64,000 bases of DNA from an uncultured Flavobacteriales bacterium (GTDB taxonomy: Bacteria; Bacteroidota; Bacteroidia; Flavobacteriales; Schleiferiaceae). Positions 54,756 to 63,505 of this stretch are shown in pieces. The stretch is from positions 164,734 to 228,733 of the forward strand of contig CAJXKC010000003.1 of NCBI GenBank assembly GCA_913055685.1. Reading direction: 5' to 3'. Position 1 is the stretch's first letter, and the number at the start of each line of letters is the position of its first letter. Under the pieces are notes generated by a model. That model made no database searches. It worked only from the letters and a program-made list of their open reading frames with translations, and was not told the DNA's origin. The translations under genes were made by a program, and so were the position numbers.

Positions 54756-57700
54756 ATGCATAATAAAGTTCTCAAATTCTTCCTTTACAATCGGCTATTT
54801 AGCGCATTACTAATAATTTTCATTGTTGGGGCTGGACTAATAACCGCTCCCTTTAACTGGGACATTGATTTATTACCCAGAGATAGGGTTCCGGTGGACG
54901 CAATACCTGACTTAGGGGAAAACCAGCAAATCGTTTTTACCGAGTGGCCGGGAAGGTCACCCCGCGACATTGAGGACCAAATCACCTATCCTTTAAGCTC
55001 CTATTTACTTGGCATTCCGGGGGTGAAGAGCATTCGTTCTAACTCGGTTTTCGGTTTCTCCAGTATCTACCTAATCTTTGAGGAAGACTACGAGTTTTAC
55101 TGGACACGCACCCGTATCTTGGAAAAACTCAATGCCTTACCCGCTGATTTACTGCCTGAAGGAATAAGCCCAAGTTTGGGTCCGGATGCTACCGCTCTTG
55201 GGCAGGTTTTTTGGTACACTTTAGAAGGTCGCGATAGTTCGGGCCAAAACACCGGAGGCTGGAACCTGCAAGAGCTCCGGAGCTTGCAGGACTTCTTCGT
55301 AAAATACGCGCTAAGCAGTAGCCCGGGTGTTGCTGAAGTGGCTTCAATTGGCGGTTTTGTGAAAGAATACCAAGTAGACCTAAATCCAGCAGCTCTAGAA
55401 GCCCATGGGATTAAGCTTAGTGAGGTAATGCGTGCCATTCAAGAATCCAACCGAGACTTAGGGGCCAAAACTCTCGAGCTTAATAAGGTAGAGTATCTAG
55501 TGCGTGGCATTGGATATATTAAGTCCATCTCCGATCTTGAAGAGGCGGTGGTTAAAAATGTGGGAATGGTGCCCATTCGCATTAAAGATATTGCTACCGT
55601 AAAATTAGGTCCGGCTAACCGCAGGGGAGTCTTAGACAAGGATGGCAGTGAAGTGGTAGGCGGGGTGGTAGTGGCACGGCAAGGTGCCAATCCCATGGAG
55701 GTCATCGAAGCTTTAAAAGCTAAAATCAATGAAATTAGTCCGGGACTACCCTCAAAAACCTTAGCCGACGGCCGAGAATCGCAGGTGGAGATAGTGCCTT
55801 TTTACGATCGATCCGGACTGATTCAAGAAACCCTCTACACTTTGGAAGAAGCTCTAAACCTGGAAATACTTATCACCATTTTGGTGATTCTACTAATGGT
55901 CTTCAATCTTAGGGCTTCTCTACTGGTATCCAGTCTCCTGCCCCTAGCGGTACTTCTGGTCTTTGTGGCGATGCGCTTTTTTGGAACAAGCGCCAATATC
56001 GTCGCCTTATCGGGTATAGCGATCGCCATTGGTACTATGGTTGACCTTGGTGTTATCCTTAGTGAGAACATGCTAAAAATTAGGCAGGAAAATCCCAATG
56101 CTCCTTTAGGATCCTCAATTTACGAGGCAGCTGCTGAAGTAAGTGGAGCTATACTAACGGCGGTCTCCACCACCATCCTCAGCTTTATCCCCGTATTTAG
56201 CCTCGAGGGAGCAGAAGGTAAACTATTTGGACCCTTGGCCTATACCAAGACCTTTGCCCTAATTGCGGCTTTAATCGTCTGCCTCCTTATCTTACCCACC
56301 TTGGCCTATTGGTTCTTTGGACTAAAAAGTCGCCATAAAGTGAGCCGCAGAATAGTAAGAATTGCCCTAATTCTTTTGGGTGCCACTTTAGTATTTTTCA
56401 ATTTCTATTGGGCGGGCTTAAGTCTCATCGCCTTTAGCCTCGCCAAAACTGCGGAGCAATTTGCAAGTCAGTACGGTGCATGGTTAAAAAAACTTGCCCT
56501 AACCGTAGTAATCCTTGCCATAAGCTTTAAGCTTAGCCTCTTTTGGTTACCGCTTGGCCCGGGCGTGGGCAGCTTTTTAAATATCCTCTTTACACTGCTG
56601 CTTTTAAGTCTAATTCTTGGTGGATTCTATGCTTTAATTTACTTCTATCCCCGACTTTTAAATACCGCCCTTAACCATCGAAAGCTTTTTCTAAGCCTGG
56701 TGTCTACCTTAATAGTTTGGGCCCTATTTATATGGCTTGGCTTTAGCACAATCGTAGGCGGAAGTTTAAGGAGCCTTGGGCTTGAGCCCGAACAGTACGA
56801 AACTAAAGCTTGGTTTAAGACGGCCAGCGCTACATTTCCAGGCCTGGGATCTGAGTTTATGCCCAGTTTAGATGAAGGCAGTTTTTTACTGATGCCCACC
56901 ACTATGCCACACTCGGGCATCGAGTTTAATTCGGAAACTTTAGCTCAATTGGACCGTCAAATAAGCAGCATTCCCGAAGTTGACCTTAGTGTGGGTAAGT
57001 TGGGAAGGGTAAACTCGGCCCTCGACCCCGCTCCCATCTCTATGTTCGAAAACGTCATCCTCTACAAACCCGAATACCGACAAGATGAAGAAGGTCGTGC
57101 TCTTCGCTATTTAGTAAATTCGCAAAATGAATTTGTTTTAAGGAATGGCCAAAGTCTAACTAACGATGCCATCCTTGAAGCCGATTTAAATCCCACCCTG
57201 CTCCAAGAAGATCCACAAGGCAACTACTTTAGGAATTGGCGCAGTAAGATTCAATCTAGAGATGATATTTGGGAGGAAATTCTATCGCATAGCCAAATCC
57301 CTGGCCTAACCTCTGCCCCTAAATTGCAGCCCATAGAAACCCGCTTAGTGATGCTTCAGACCGGCATGCGTGCTCCGATGGGAATAAAGGTTTTCGGACC
57401 AAGCTTGGAGGCAATTGAGGACTTTGGTATGCAACTGGAAAGTATTCTTAAGAATGTTCCAGAACTAAAGGCTGAGGCAGTTTTTGCCGATCGCGTTATT
57501 GGCAAACCTTATTTACACCTCGAACTCAAGCGTAAGGCTATGGCGCGATACGGATTAAGCATCAACGCCCTACAAAACTACATTGAGGCTACCGTAGGGG
57601 GTAAAACCCTGAGCTACACGGTTGAGGGTCGCGAACGCTACGCTATTCGAATTCGATACCCGCGAGAACTTAGAGATAATCCGAATCAGATAGGGCAAAT

Positions 57701-58568
57701 TCTTATTCCCGGCGCCAATGGTCAAAGCATTCCGCTTCAAGAATTAGTGCAGATTAAATACGTGCAAGGTCCACAATCCATTAAATCCGAAAATACCTTT
57801 CTAGTTTCTTATGTTCTCTTCGATCGAGCAGAAGGTATTTCGGAGATGGAAGCAGTAGAAGCGGCCCAAAATGCCATTTCGAGTGCCCTAAAGCGTGGTG
57901 AAATCAAACAGGGTCCTGGCATTAGCTATAAGTTTTCCGGATCCTATGAAAACCAAATTAGGGCCAATAAACGTCTCTCCTTAATCGTTCCATTGGTCTT
58001 AGGGCTGATCTTCCTCATTTTATACCTGCAATTTAAGTCGGTAGCCACCAGCCTAATGGTTTTCTCTGGAATAGCCGTGGCCTTTAGCGGTGGTTTTATT
58101 ATGCTCCACCTTTATGGAATAGAGGCCTTCCTAAACCTCAATTTTGCCGGTCAAAACTTGCGTGATATATTTCAAATCGACACCATCAATCTTAGCGTGG
58201 CCGTATGGGTAGGCTTTATCGCCTTGTTTGGAATTGCCACCGATGATGGGGTCCTTATGGCTACCTACCTCGATCAAAGTCTTAAAACTCAAAAACCTAA
58301 GGATAAGAAAAGCTTACGCGAGAGTGTTATCAGCGCGGGAACAAGGCGTATCCGACCAGCGGTAATGACGAGCGCCACCACCCTTATTGCCCTCCTACCA
58401 ATACTAAGTTCTTCTGGAAAGGGTTCGGATATAATGATTCCTATGGCAATTCCGGCCTTTGGTGGAATGTTGCTTGCGGTACTTAGTTACTTTCTGGTCC
58501 CTATGCTCTACGAGTGGCGCGCTGAGTACTTAATGAAAAGAGAATTAAAAAATGCCGACCATGACTAA
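54756..58568 (+). CDS. CusA/CzcA-type heavy-metal RND efflux pump
   Basis: A 1270-residue inner-membrane proton/metal antiporter. Hallmarks: N-terminal VDAIPDLGENQQIVFTEWPG, GIPGVKSIRSNS, GTMVDLGVILSEN with the charged helix-4 Asp, SLEGAEGKLFGPLAYTKTFA and ATDDGVLMATYLDQ. It is about 200 residues longer than E. coli CusA because of extra hydrophobic segments between the sixth and seventh helices (about residues 520-670), which also occur in Bacteroidota relatives I recall. Overlaps the TolC-like gene by 17 bases. Monovalent copper/silver is the most likely substrate because of CusB-type metal domains nearby. Confidence 0.93.
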   Translation: MHNKVLKFFLYNRLFSALLIIFIVGAGLITAPFNWDIDLLPRDRVPVDAIPDLGENQQIVFTEWPGRSPRDIEDQITYPLSSYLLGIPGVKSIRSNSVFGFSSIYLIFEEDYEFYWTRTRILEKLNALPADLLPEGISPSLGPDATALGQVFWYTLEGRDSSGQNTGGWNLQELRSLQDFFVKYALSSSPGVAEVASIGGFVKEYQVDLNPAALEAHGIKLSEVMRAIQESNRDLGAKTLELNKVEYLVRGIGYIKSISDLEEAVVKNVGMVPIRIKDIATVKLGPANRRGVLDKDGSEVVGGVVVARQGANPMEVIEALKAKINEISPGLPSKTLADGRESQVEIVPFYDRSGLIQETLYTLEEALNLEILITILVILLMVFNLRASLLVSSLLPLAVLLVFVAMRFFGTSANIVALSGIAIAIGTMVDLGVILSENMLKIRQENPNAPLGSSIYEAAAEVSGAILTAVSTTILSFIPVFSLEGAEGKLFGPLAYTKTFALIAALIVCLLILPTLAYWFFGLKSRHKVSRRIVRIALILLGATLVFFNFYWAGLSLIAFSLAKTAEQFASQYGAWLKKLALTVVILAISFKLSLFWLPLGPGVGSFLNILFTLLLLSLILGGFYALIYFYPRLLNTALNHRKLFLSLVSTLIVWALFIWLGFSTIVGGSLRSLGLEPEQYETKAWFKTASATFPGLGSEFMPSLDEGSFLLMPTTMPHSGIEFNSETLAQLDRQISSIPEVDLSVGKLGRVNSALDPAPISMFENVILYKPEYRQDEEGRALRYLVNSQNEFVLRNGQSLTNDAILEADLNPTLLQEDPQGNYFRNWRSKIQSRDDIWEEILSHSQIPGLTSAPKLQPIETRLVMLQTGMRAPMGIKVFGPSLEAIEDFGMQLESILKNVPELKAEAVFADRVIGKPYLHLELKRKAMARYGLSINALQNYIEATVGGKTLSYTVEGRERYAIRIRYPRELRDNPNQIGQILIPGANGQSIPLQELVQIKYVQGPQSIKSENTFLVSYVLFDRAEGISEMEAVEAAQNAISSALKRGEIKQGPGISYKFSGSYENQIRANKRLSLIVPLVLGLIFLILYLQFKSVATSLMVFSGIAVAFSGGFIMLHLYGIEAFLNLNFAGQNLRDIFQIDTINLSVAVWVGFIALFGIATDDGVLMATYLDQSLKTQKPKDKKSLRESVISAGTRRIRPAVMTSATTLIALLPILSSSGKGSDIMIPMAIPAFGGMLLAVLSYFLVPMLYEWRAEYLMKRELKNADHD

Positions 58569-59811
58569 AGTGTATCACCTCTGCCTACTTTACCTTAGCA
58601 GCACTCTATGCCTATTGGGCCAAGATCTAAGAAGCTATCAAGATAGCGCCGCCCGTAATAACCCAAGCTTAAAAGCAAGTTTTTACCGTTTCAAAGCCAG
58701 CCTTGAGCGCAGTGCTCAAGTTGCTTCTTTGGAAGATCCTCAACTGTCTTTTGCTTATTTTATCCAACCAATAGAAACGCGAGTCGGACCACAATTAGGC
58801 CGATTATCTCTCTCGCAAAGATTTCCCTGGTTTGGAACCCTAAATGCTAAAAATAGAGCAGCTAATGCAGAAGCAGAAGCGAATTATCAAATCTTTCTCG
58901 ACCAAAAAGCAAAGCTCAGCCATAAAGTAGGGCAAGCTTATTTTGATATCCACCTCTGGAAGCGAGAATGTCAAGTCTTGAGCGAGCAAAAGAAGCTTAT
59001 GAATCAGTTTTTACAAATTCAATTAGAACGCTACCAAAGTGGTCAAGTTCCCCTCAGCGAACTAATCCGTTTACAATTAAAAATTGAAGACTTAAGTACC
59101 CAAATCCGAATTAAACAGGCGGAAGAATATAGCCTCTATACACGCTTCAATAATTTATTAAACCGACCCGACAGTAGCTACATCGATATGTCCCTAGAGC
59201 CAGGACTGGAGAATATATTCGGTCGGCTTAAGTACTTCCAAACTAGCTTTCAAGATTCTTTACATCCTCAATTAAAGCGTTTAAGCCTTCAGGCGGAAGC
59301 CGAACTAGCTAAAGAAAAAGCGGCCCAACTAGGAGCCTACCCTAATTTCGGATTAGGCCTAGACTATGTATTTATTGGCGAGCGTTCGGTAGCTAATCTT
59401 AAGGACAATGGTAAAGATGCCATTATGCCCATGATTAGTATTAGTTTACCCTTAGCCCAGGGGAAATACCATGCCGCCCGTAAGGAAGCTCAACTGCGCC
59501 AAGAGGCTTTTAAGCTGGAAAGTGAAGGTCTCCGGCTCAATTTTAAAAGCCAATATGCCCAGGCCTACTATCAATTAAAAGCTCAGCTCGAACTAGCTCA
59601 GTTTTTCCAAAAGCAAGGGCATGAGGATGAAAAATTATTGCAGTTAATGTGGACCGACTACCGCAATAAGAAAGCGAGCATCGAAGGAATTTTAAGCCTC
59701 GAAGAAAAGCTTTTAAACGATCAATTGGCGGAAGCTAGAGCCCTGCATCAGGCCTACCAACAAGTATTAGAATTAGAATACCTAAATGCAAGTTATCATG
59801 AACTGGATTAA
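58552..59811 (+). CDS. TolC family outer membrane efflux protein (CusC-like)
   Basis: A 419-residue outer membrane factor. It has a signal peptide (cleaved near LLGQD), then two similar halves rich in long coiled helices: SYQDSAARNNPSLKASFYRF, LSHKVGQAYFDIHLWKR, YQSGQVPLSELIRLQLKIEDL and, in the second half, LRQEAFKLESEGLRLNFKSQ. This is the trimeric alpha-barrel/beta-barrel exit duct of the pump. Start at 58552 (overlapping cusA) or 58561. The 3' end overlaps cusB by 26 bases. Confidence 0.9.
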   Translation: MPTMTKVYHLCLLYLSSTLCLLGQDLRSYQDSAARNNPSLKASFYRFKASLERSAQVASLEDPQLSFAYFIQPIETRVGPQLGRLSLSQRFPWFGTLNAKNRAANAEAEANYQIFLDQKAKLSHKVGQAYFDIHLWKRECQVLSEQKKLMNQFLQIQLERYQSGQVPLSELIRLQLKIEDLSTQIRIKQAEEYSLYTRFNNLLNRPDSSYIDMSLEPGLENIFGRLKYFQTSFQDSLHPQLKRLSLQAEAELAKEKAAQLGAYPNFGLGLDYVFIGERSVANLKDNGKDAIMPMISISLPLAQGKYHAARKEAQLRQEAFKLESEGLRLNFKSQYAQAYYQLKAQLELAQFFQKQGHEDEKLLQLMWTDYRNKKASIEGILSLEEKLLNDQLAEARALHQAYQQVLELEYLNASYHELD

Positions 59812-61549
59812 AAATAATATTAGACTTAGCCTGGCGGTAGTTTTAGCCCTTGGCCTAGGTATAGGCTGGTTTTTAGCCAGGGAGGGTGAAGAAAACAAGC
59901 CTAAGGCTAGTAGCCAAACTAAGCAAGGCGAAGAAATATGGACTTGCTCTATGCATCCTCAAATTCGTAAAAATGAGCCCGGAGACTGCCCAATATGCGG
60001 AATGGACTTAATCCCTTTAAAAGAAACAGGTGCTAGCCTAGACCCAAATAGTTTGGAACTTTCAAAGGAAGCTATTGCCCTGGCGAAGGTTGAGACAATA
60101 CGTCTGCAAAAGAAGAAAGCTCGAGGGACATTCGAGCTTAATGGTAAAATTAAAGTGAATAGTGAATATAGCTTTGTACAAAGCAGCCACCTCGAGGGAC
60201 GCATCGAAGAAATGTATGTTCAATACCCGGGGGAGAAAGTAAAAGCGGGACAGGTTATTGCAAGAGTATATGCTCCCGATTTACTGAGTGCGCGCGAAGA
60301 ACTTCAGATTGCCTATGAGAATCGAGATAAACGCCCCGAATTCTATGAGGCCACCCGGCAAAAACTGAAAGCTTGGAAACTAAGCGAGCAAGATATAGAT
60401 GATTTAATCCAATCCACTAAGAACACCAATAGTTTTCCTATCCGAGCCGAAAAAGAGGCGGTTGTCTTAAACCTAATCACCCAGGAGGGAGATTACCTTA
60501 AGTCGGGGCAAGCGCTTTACAAGGCAGCTGACCTTAAGCATTTATGGGCTAGCTTCGAACTTTACGAGTCCCAAATAGCCTATATTAGAAAGGGAGACTC
60601 GATAAGCTTTCGCTTAGAGGCTTATCCGGGCGAAGAAAGAAGAGGAGAAATCTACTACATCGATCCTTTTATAGATCCCAAGACTCGGGTAGCAGAAGCC
60701 CGCGTCCAGCTTAACAATCCTGATGAGAAACTCAAACCCGAGATGTTTCTAAAAGGAAGACTGGTATTTACGCAAGCTGAAGAACAACTTATGGTGCCTG
60801 CTTCAGCGGTGCTGTGGACCGGTAAGCGGTCCCTCGTTTATCTCGCTCAAAGGAGCAGTAATGGTCAGATATTTCAGGCACAAGAAGTGGAATTAGGACC
60901 ATTACTGGGCGATGCCTACCCCGTCCTTAAGGGCCTAAAGGAGGGCCAAGAGATTGTTAAAGAAGGTGCCTTTAGTGTTGATGCGGCAGCACAGCTTGCC
61001 GGTAAACGAAGTATGATGAACAGCTCCTCTAAGGGTCAATCATCGACCGCAACAAAGCATGCTCACGATCACAGCACGCTCCACCCTTCTGGCACCGAAA
61101 AGATAAAACTAAAGGCAGAGGCTAGCCGTCAATTCGAAATTATCCTGGCCGAATATTTAAAACTTAAAGAGGCACTGGTGGAAGATAAACCCGCTTTAGC
61201 CCAGAAAATTGGCGCAGAAAATGCCGAGAAATGGAATACTCTTGTTGCTGCCCTGCCAAAAACTAAAGACCAATACCTAAGGAATAGCCTAAGCCACTGG
61301 CAATCCATTGCCGAGCACTCCAATTTAGATTTGCAACGTGAAGCCTTTGCTGAAATTTCTAAGGCTATTGCTTACAGTCTGGAAGAGTTCCAATGGTCCA
61401 GCGATCAATCTTATTATTTACAATATTGCCCTATGGCCTTCGACTTTAAAGGGGCAAATTGGATTAGCAGTGAAGAAGAAATCCGAAATCCGTATTTTGG
61501 CGCAAGCATGTTAAGCTGTGGCGAAGTGCAAAATATTTATAAACCCTAA
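59786..61549 (+). CDS. CusB-type periplasmic adaptor with metal-binding and DUF3347 domains
   Basis: A 587-residue membrane fusion protein. Residues 8-31 are a membrane anchor. Residues 51-78 are a heavy-metal-binding domain with WTCSMHPQI and CPICGMDLIPL (Cys 54, Met 56, His 57, Cys 68, Cys 71, Met 73). Then comes the HlyD/CusB barrel and hairpin (about 110-410), a His-rich linker (HAHDHSTLH) and a C-terminal DUF3347 domain from about 445 to the end, with YCPMAF and SMLSCG. It would bring copper or silver to CusA and may hold metal on both ends. An ATG at 59798 is an alternative start. Confidence 0.92.
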   Translation: MQVIMNWIKNNIRLSLAVVLALGLGIGWFLAREGEENKPKASSQTKQGEEIWTCSMHPQIRKNEPGDCPICGMDLIPLKETGASLDPNSLELSKEAIALAKVETIRLQKKKARGTFELNGKIKVNSEYSFVQSSHLEGRIEEMYVQYPGEKVKAGQVIARVYAPDLLSAREELQIAYENRDKRPEFYEATRQKLKAWKLSEQDIDDLIQSTKNTNSFPIRAEKEAVVLNLITQEGDYLKSGQALYKAADLKHLWASFELYESQIAYIRKGDSISFRLEAYPGEERRGEIYYIDPFIDPKTRVAEARVQLNNPDEKLKPEMFLKGRLVFTQAEEQLMVPASAVLWTGKRSLVYLAQRSSNGQIFQAQEVELGPLLGDAYPVLKGLKEGQEIVKEGAFSVDAAAQLAGKRSMMNSSSKGQSSTATKHAHDHSTLHPSGTEKIKLKAEASRQFEIILAEYLKLKEALVEDKPALAQKIGAENAEKWNTLVAALPKTKDQYLRNSLSHWQSIAEHSNLDLQREAFAEISKAIAYSLEEFQWSSDQSYYLQYCPMAFDFKGANWISSEEEIRNPYFGASMLSCGEVQNIYKP

Positions 61550-61573
61550 TTATTTATACCTAAACCATCTAAT

Positions 61574-62020
61574 ATGACTATAAAATCGATCTTTCAACTG
61601 GCCTTTACGGGGCTGTTGCTAGTGAGCTTTAGTGCCCTAGCCCAAAGCGAAAATGATCTTCAACATTACCTCAAGCTGAAAGACGCTTTAGTGGCGAGCG
61701 ACCTCGAGGCAAGTCAGAAGGCAGCGCTAGAAATGCAAAGCGGTCTCTACGAAGGAGCCTCTGAAGCATTGAACACCAGCCTGCAAAACCTTAGTGCAAG
61801 TCAGGATCTAGCCGGACAAAGAAAATACTTCGAAGAAGTGTCACAGGAAATGTATAAAGCCCTCAAAGCCTCCAATGAAGCGAAAGGCCTTTACAAGCAA
61901 TATTGCCCCATGGCCTTTAATGGAAAGGGAGCCTTTTGGCTGAGTGATAAAAAGCAAATCGCCAATCCCTACTACGGAGATCGAATGCTCCGCTGCGGTC
62001 GGGTTGAAGAAGAATTATAA
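61574..62020 (+). CDS. Stand-alone DUF3347 protein
   Basis: A 148-residue exported protein (signal peptide ends ALAQS). It is a small paralogue of the C-terminus of the neighbouring CusB-type protein: YCPMAF (110-115), NPYYG (131-135) and MLRCG (138-142) match that domain. The spaced Cys, Met and His-free motifs suggest soft-metal binding in the periplasm, perhaps as a copper carrier; this is inference. It is the last gene of the cluster before a terminator. Confidence 0.85.
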   Translation: MTIKSIFQLAFTGLLLVSFSALAQSENDLQHYLKLKDALVASDLEASQKAALEMQSGLYEGASEALNTSLQNLSASQDLAGQRKYFEEVSQEMYKALKASNEAKGLYKQYCPMAFNGKGAFWLSDKKQIANPYYGDRMLRCGRVEEEL

Positions 62021-62024
62021 TAAA

Positions 62025-62052
62025 AAGGGGCTTTAATAGGCCCCTTCTTTTT
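62025..62052 (+). terminator. Intrinsic terminator of the copper-efflux operon
   Basis: Arms AAGGGGC (62025-62031) and GCCCCTT (62040-62046) with a short loop, then a T run on the plus strand. Confidence 0.85.
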
Positions 62053-62132
62053 TATTAATTCCCTGATAAACACCCCACAAGCCTATTCCATTGCTTTTTT
62101 TACGATCTTAGTCATCCTAATACTACCAAACC

Positions 62133-62618
62133 ATGAACACCGTAAAAATTGAAATCAAGTGGGCGCTTATTTTTTCCATTGTAGGATTACTCTGGATGGT
62201 CCTCGAAAAGGCCCTGGGCTGGCACGATGAGCACATCGATCAGCATATGTACCTCACCAATCTTTTTGCCATCCCCGCCATTGTGATGATGGTAATGGCG
62301 CTCAAAGACAAGAAAAAGAATTTCTACAAGGGCAAGATGAGCTATGGTGATGGCTTTAAGTCGGGTTTAATCCTGTCCTTGATTATTGCGGCCCTGAGTC
62401 CGCTTACCCAGTGGATCACTTCTACCATTATCACCCCCGACTATTTCGCCAATGCCACCAAAGCCTCGGTTGAGCTAGGGTATTTTGCTACTACTGCCGA
62501 AGCAGAGGCCAATTTCAACCTTCAGAATTATATGATTCAAGGCGCCATCGGTGCCTTAGTAATGGGAGTGGTTACCGTGGCTATTGCTATGATCTTTATT
62601 CGTTCGAAGAGCGAATAA
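62133..62618 (+). CDS. DUF4199 membrane protein
   Basis: A 161-residue protein with four hydrophobic segments, matching the DUF4199 family of Bacteroidota: IKWALIFSIVGLLWMVLEKALGW, NLFAIPAIVMMVMAL, FKSGLILSLIIAALSP and GAIGALVMGVVTVAIAMIFI. The opening KALGWHDEHIDQH and KGKMSYGDGFKSG are typical. The function is unknown. It follows the copper cluster after a terminator, so linkage to it is not supported. Confidence 0.85.
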   Translation: MNTVKIEIKWALIFSIVGLLWMVLEKALGWHDEHIDQHMYLTNLFAIPAIVMMVMALKDKKKNFYKGKMSYGDGFKSGLILSLIIAALSPLTQWITSTIITPDYFANATKASVELGYFATTAEAEANFNLQNYMIQGAIGALVMGVVTVAIAMIFIRSKSE

Positions 62619-63000
62619 AAGAAGGCGGAGGGTGCAGGGATGCAGGGAGCGCAGGGGATGCAGGGAGCGCAGGGTGACTGGGTTAACCCTGATTACCCAT
62701 CATCTCCTCATACCTACGCTCCACGTAAAACGCGGCAGGCATGAAAACGGAACAAGCAAAGCTCAGGGAGGCAAGGCCTCCCTTCTTCTCTTCCCCACTT
62801 CCCACTATAGGCCCAGGCAATTGCGGGGCTTGGCTGCAGGCACTTAGTAGCGTTCGGAGGATTATAGGAATTAGTCGGGGCATGGATTTAGGATAGATGT
62901 GGGATGTGAGATGTGAGACGTGAGACGTGAGACGTGAGACTGGCTGGATTAAAAAAAAAAAAATGGTGGAAAGGCTATCGTCTAGAGGCTTTAAGTAATC
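62619..63000. repeat. Repeat-filled spacer after the DUF4199 gene
   Basis: No credible gene. It contains two direct copies of an 18-base unit (GGATGCAGGGAGCGCAGG at 62638-62655 and 62656-62673), a CACGTAAAACG segment at 62722-62732 resembling the hairpin repeat, six heptamers of type GTGAGAC at 62899-62940 and an A13 run at 62951-62963. Confidence 0.7.
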
Positions 63001-63002
63001 TC

Positions 63003-63041
63003 AAAAAAAAGGCAAGAGATTTCGCATAGCCATCTCTTGCC
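63003..63041 (-). terminator. Intrinsic terminator of the thioredoxin gene
   Basis: Ten-base arms GGCAAGAGAT (63011-63020) and ATCTCTTGCC (63032-63041), followed on the minus strand by eight Ts. It lies just after the gene's stop codon. Confidence 0.9.
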
Positions 63042-63067
63042 TCCCAATTATTATCTCACGTCCCCCT

Positions 63068-63505
63068 TTAGGACTTAATCGCTGCTTCCAAATGTTTCAC
63101 ATATTCCTCGGGTCCGCCTTGGCGGTAACCGGTATTTAGCAAGACATTTTGCTCGGCGTCTAGCAATAAAATGGTTGGAAAACCACGGATGCCATGCTTA
63201 TTGGCCAAATCACGGTTTTGCTTTTGCTCCGCTTCCGACAATTGCTTGCGCTTGGGGAAGTCAAGGGTCACCAAAACCAAATTTTCATCGGCATAATCGA
63301 TAAATGCTTCTTGGGAAAAAACCTCCCTCTTTAAGCGCACACACCAGCCGCACCAATCGGAGCCAGTGAAATTCAATAAGAGGGTTTTATTTTCGGCCTT
63401 CGCCTTCGCCACCGCCGCTTCATAATCGGTTTCCCAAGTCTGCGCAAAGGAGGGTAAAGCAAAGAGTAAAGCAAAGGCTAAGCTGAGGAAGTGTATTCTT
63501 TTCAT
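63068..63505 (-). CDS. Thioredoxin-like (Thioredoxin_7) periplasmic protein
   Basis: A 145-residue exported protein with signal peptide ending SFAQT and active site WCGWC (Cys 52 and Cys 55) in FTGSDWCGWCVRLKREVF. The GSDWCGWC context and the later GIRGFPTILLLD with the cis-proline are typical of the Thioredoxin_7/DsbDgamma-like group, which mostly act in the periplasm on disulfide exchange. No partner such as DsbD is adjacent. It has a strong terminator and a long, repeat-bearing upstream spacer. Confidence 0.85.
   Translation of the reverse strand: MKRIHFLSLAFALLFALPSFAQTWETDYEAAVAKAKAENKTLLLNFTGSDWCGWCVRLKREVFSQEAFIDYADENLVLVTLDFPKRKQLSEAEQKQNRDLANKHGIRGFPTILLLDAEQNVLLNTGYRQGGPEEYVKHLEAAIKS

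Noticed and set aside
62632..62883. Short open frames in the repeat-filled spacer after the DUF4199 gene
   Set aside because: They read through tandem 18-mers and simple repeats; composition is unlike the neighbours and there is no promoter or domain.
62899..62940. GTGAGAC repeats as a CRISPR array
   Set aside because: The units are seven bases with no spacers, and no cas genes occur in the window.
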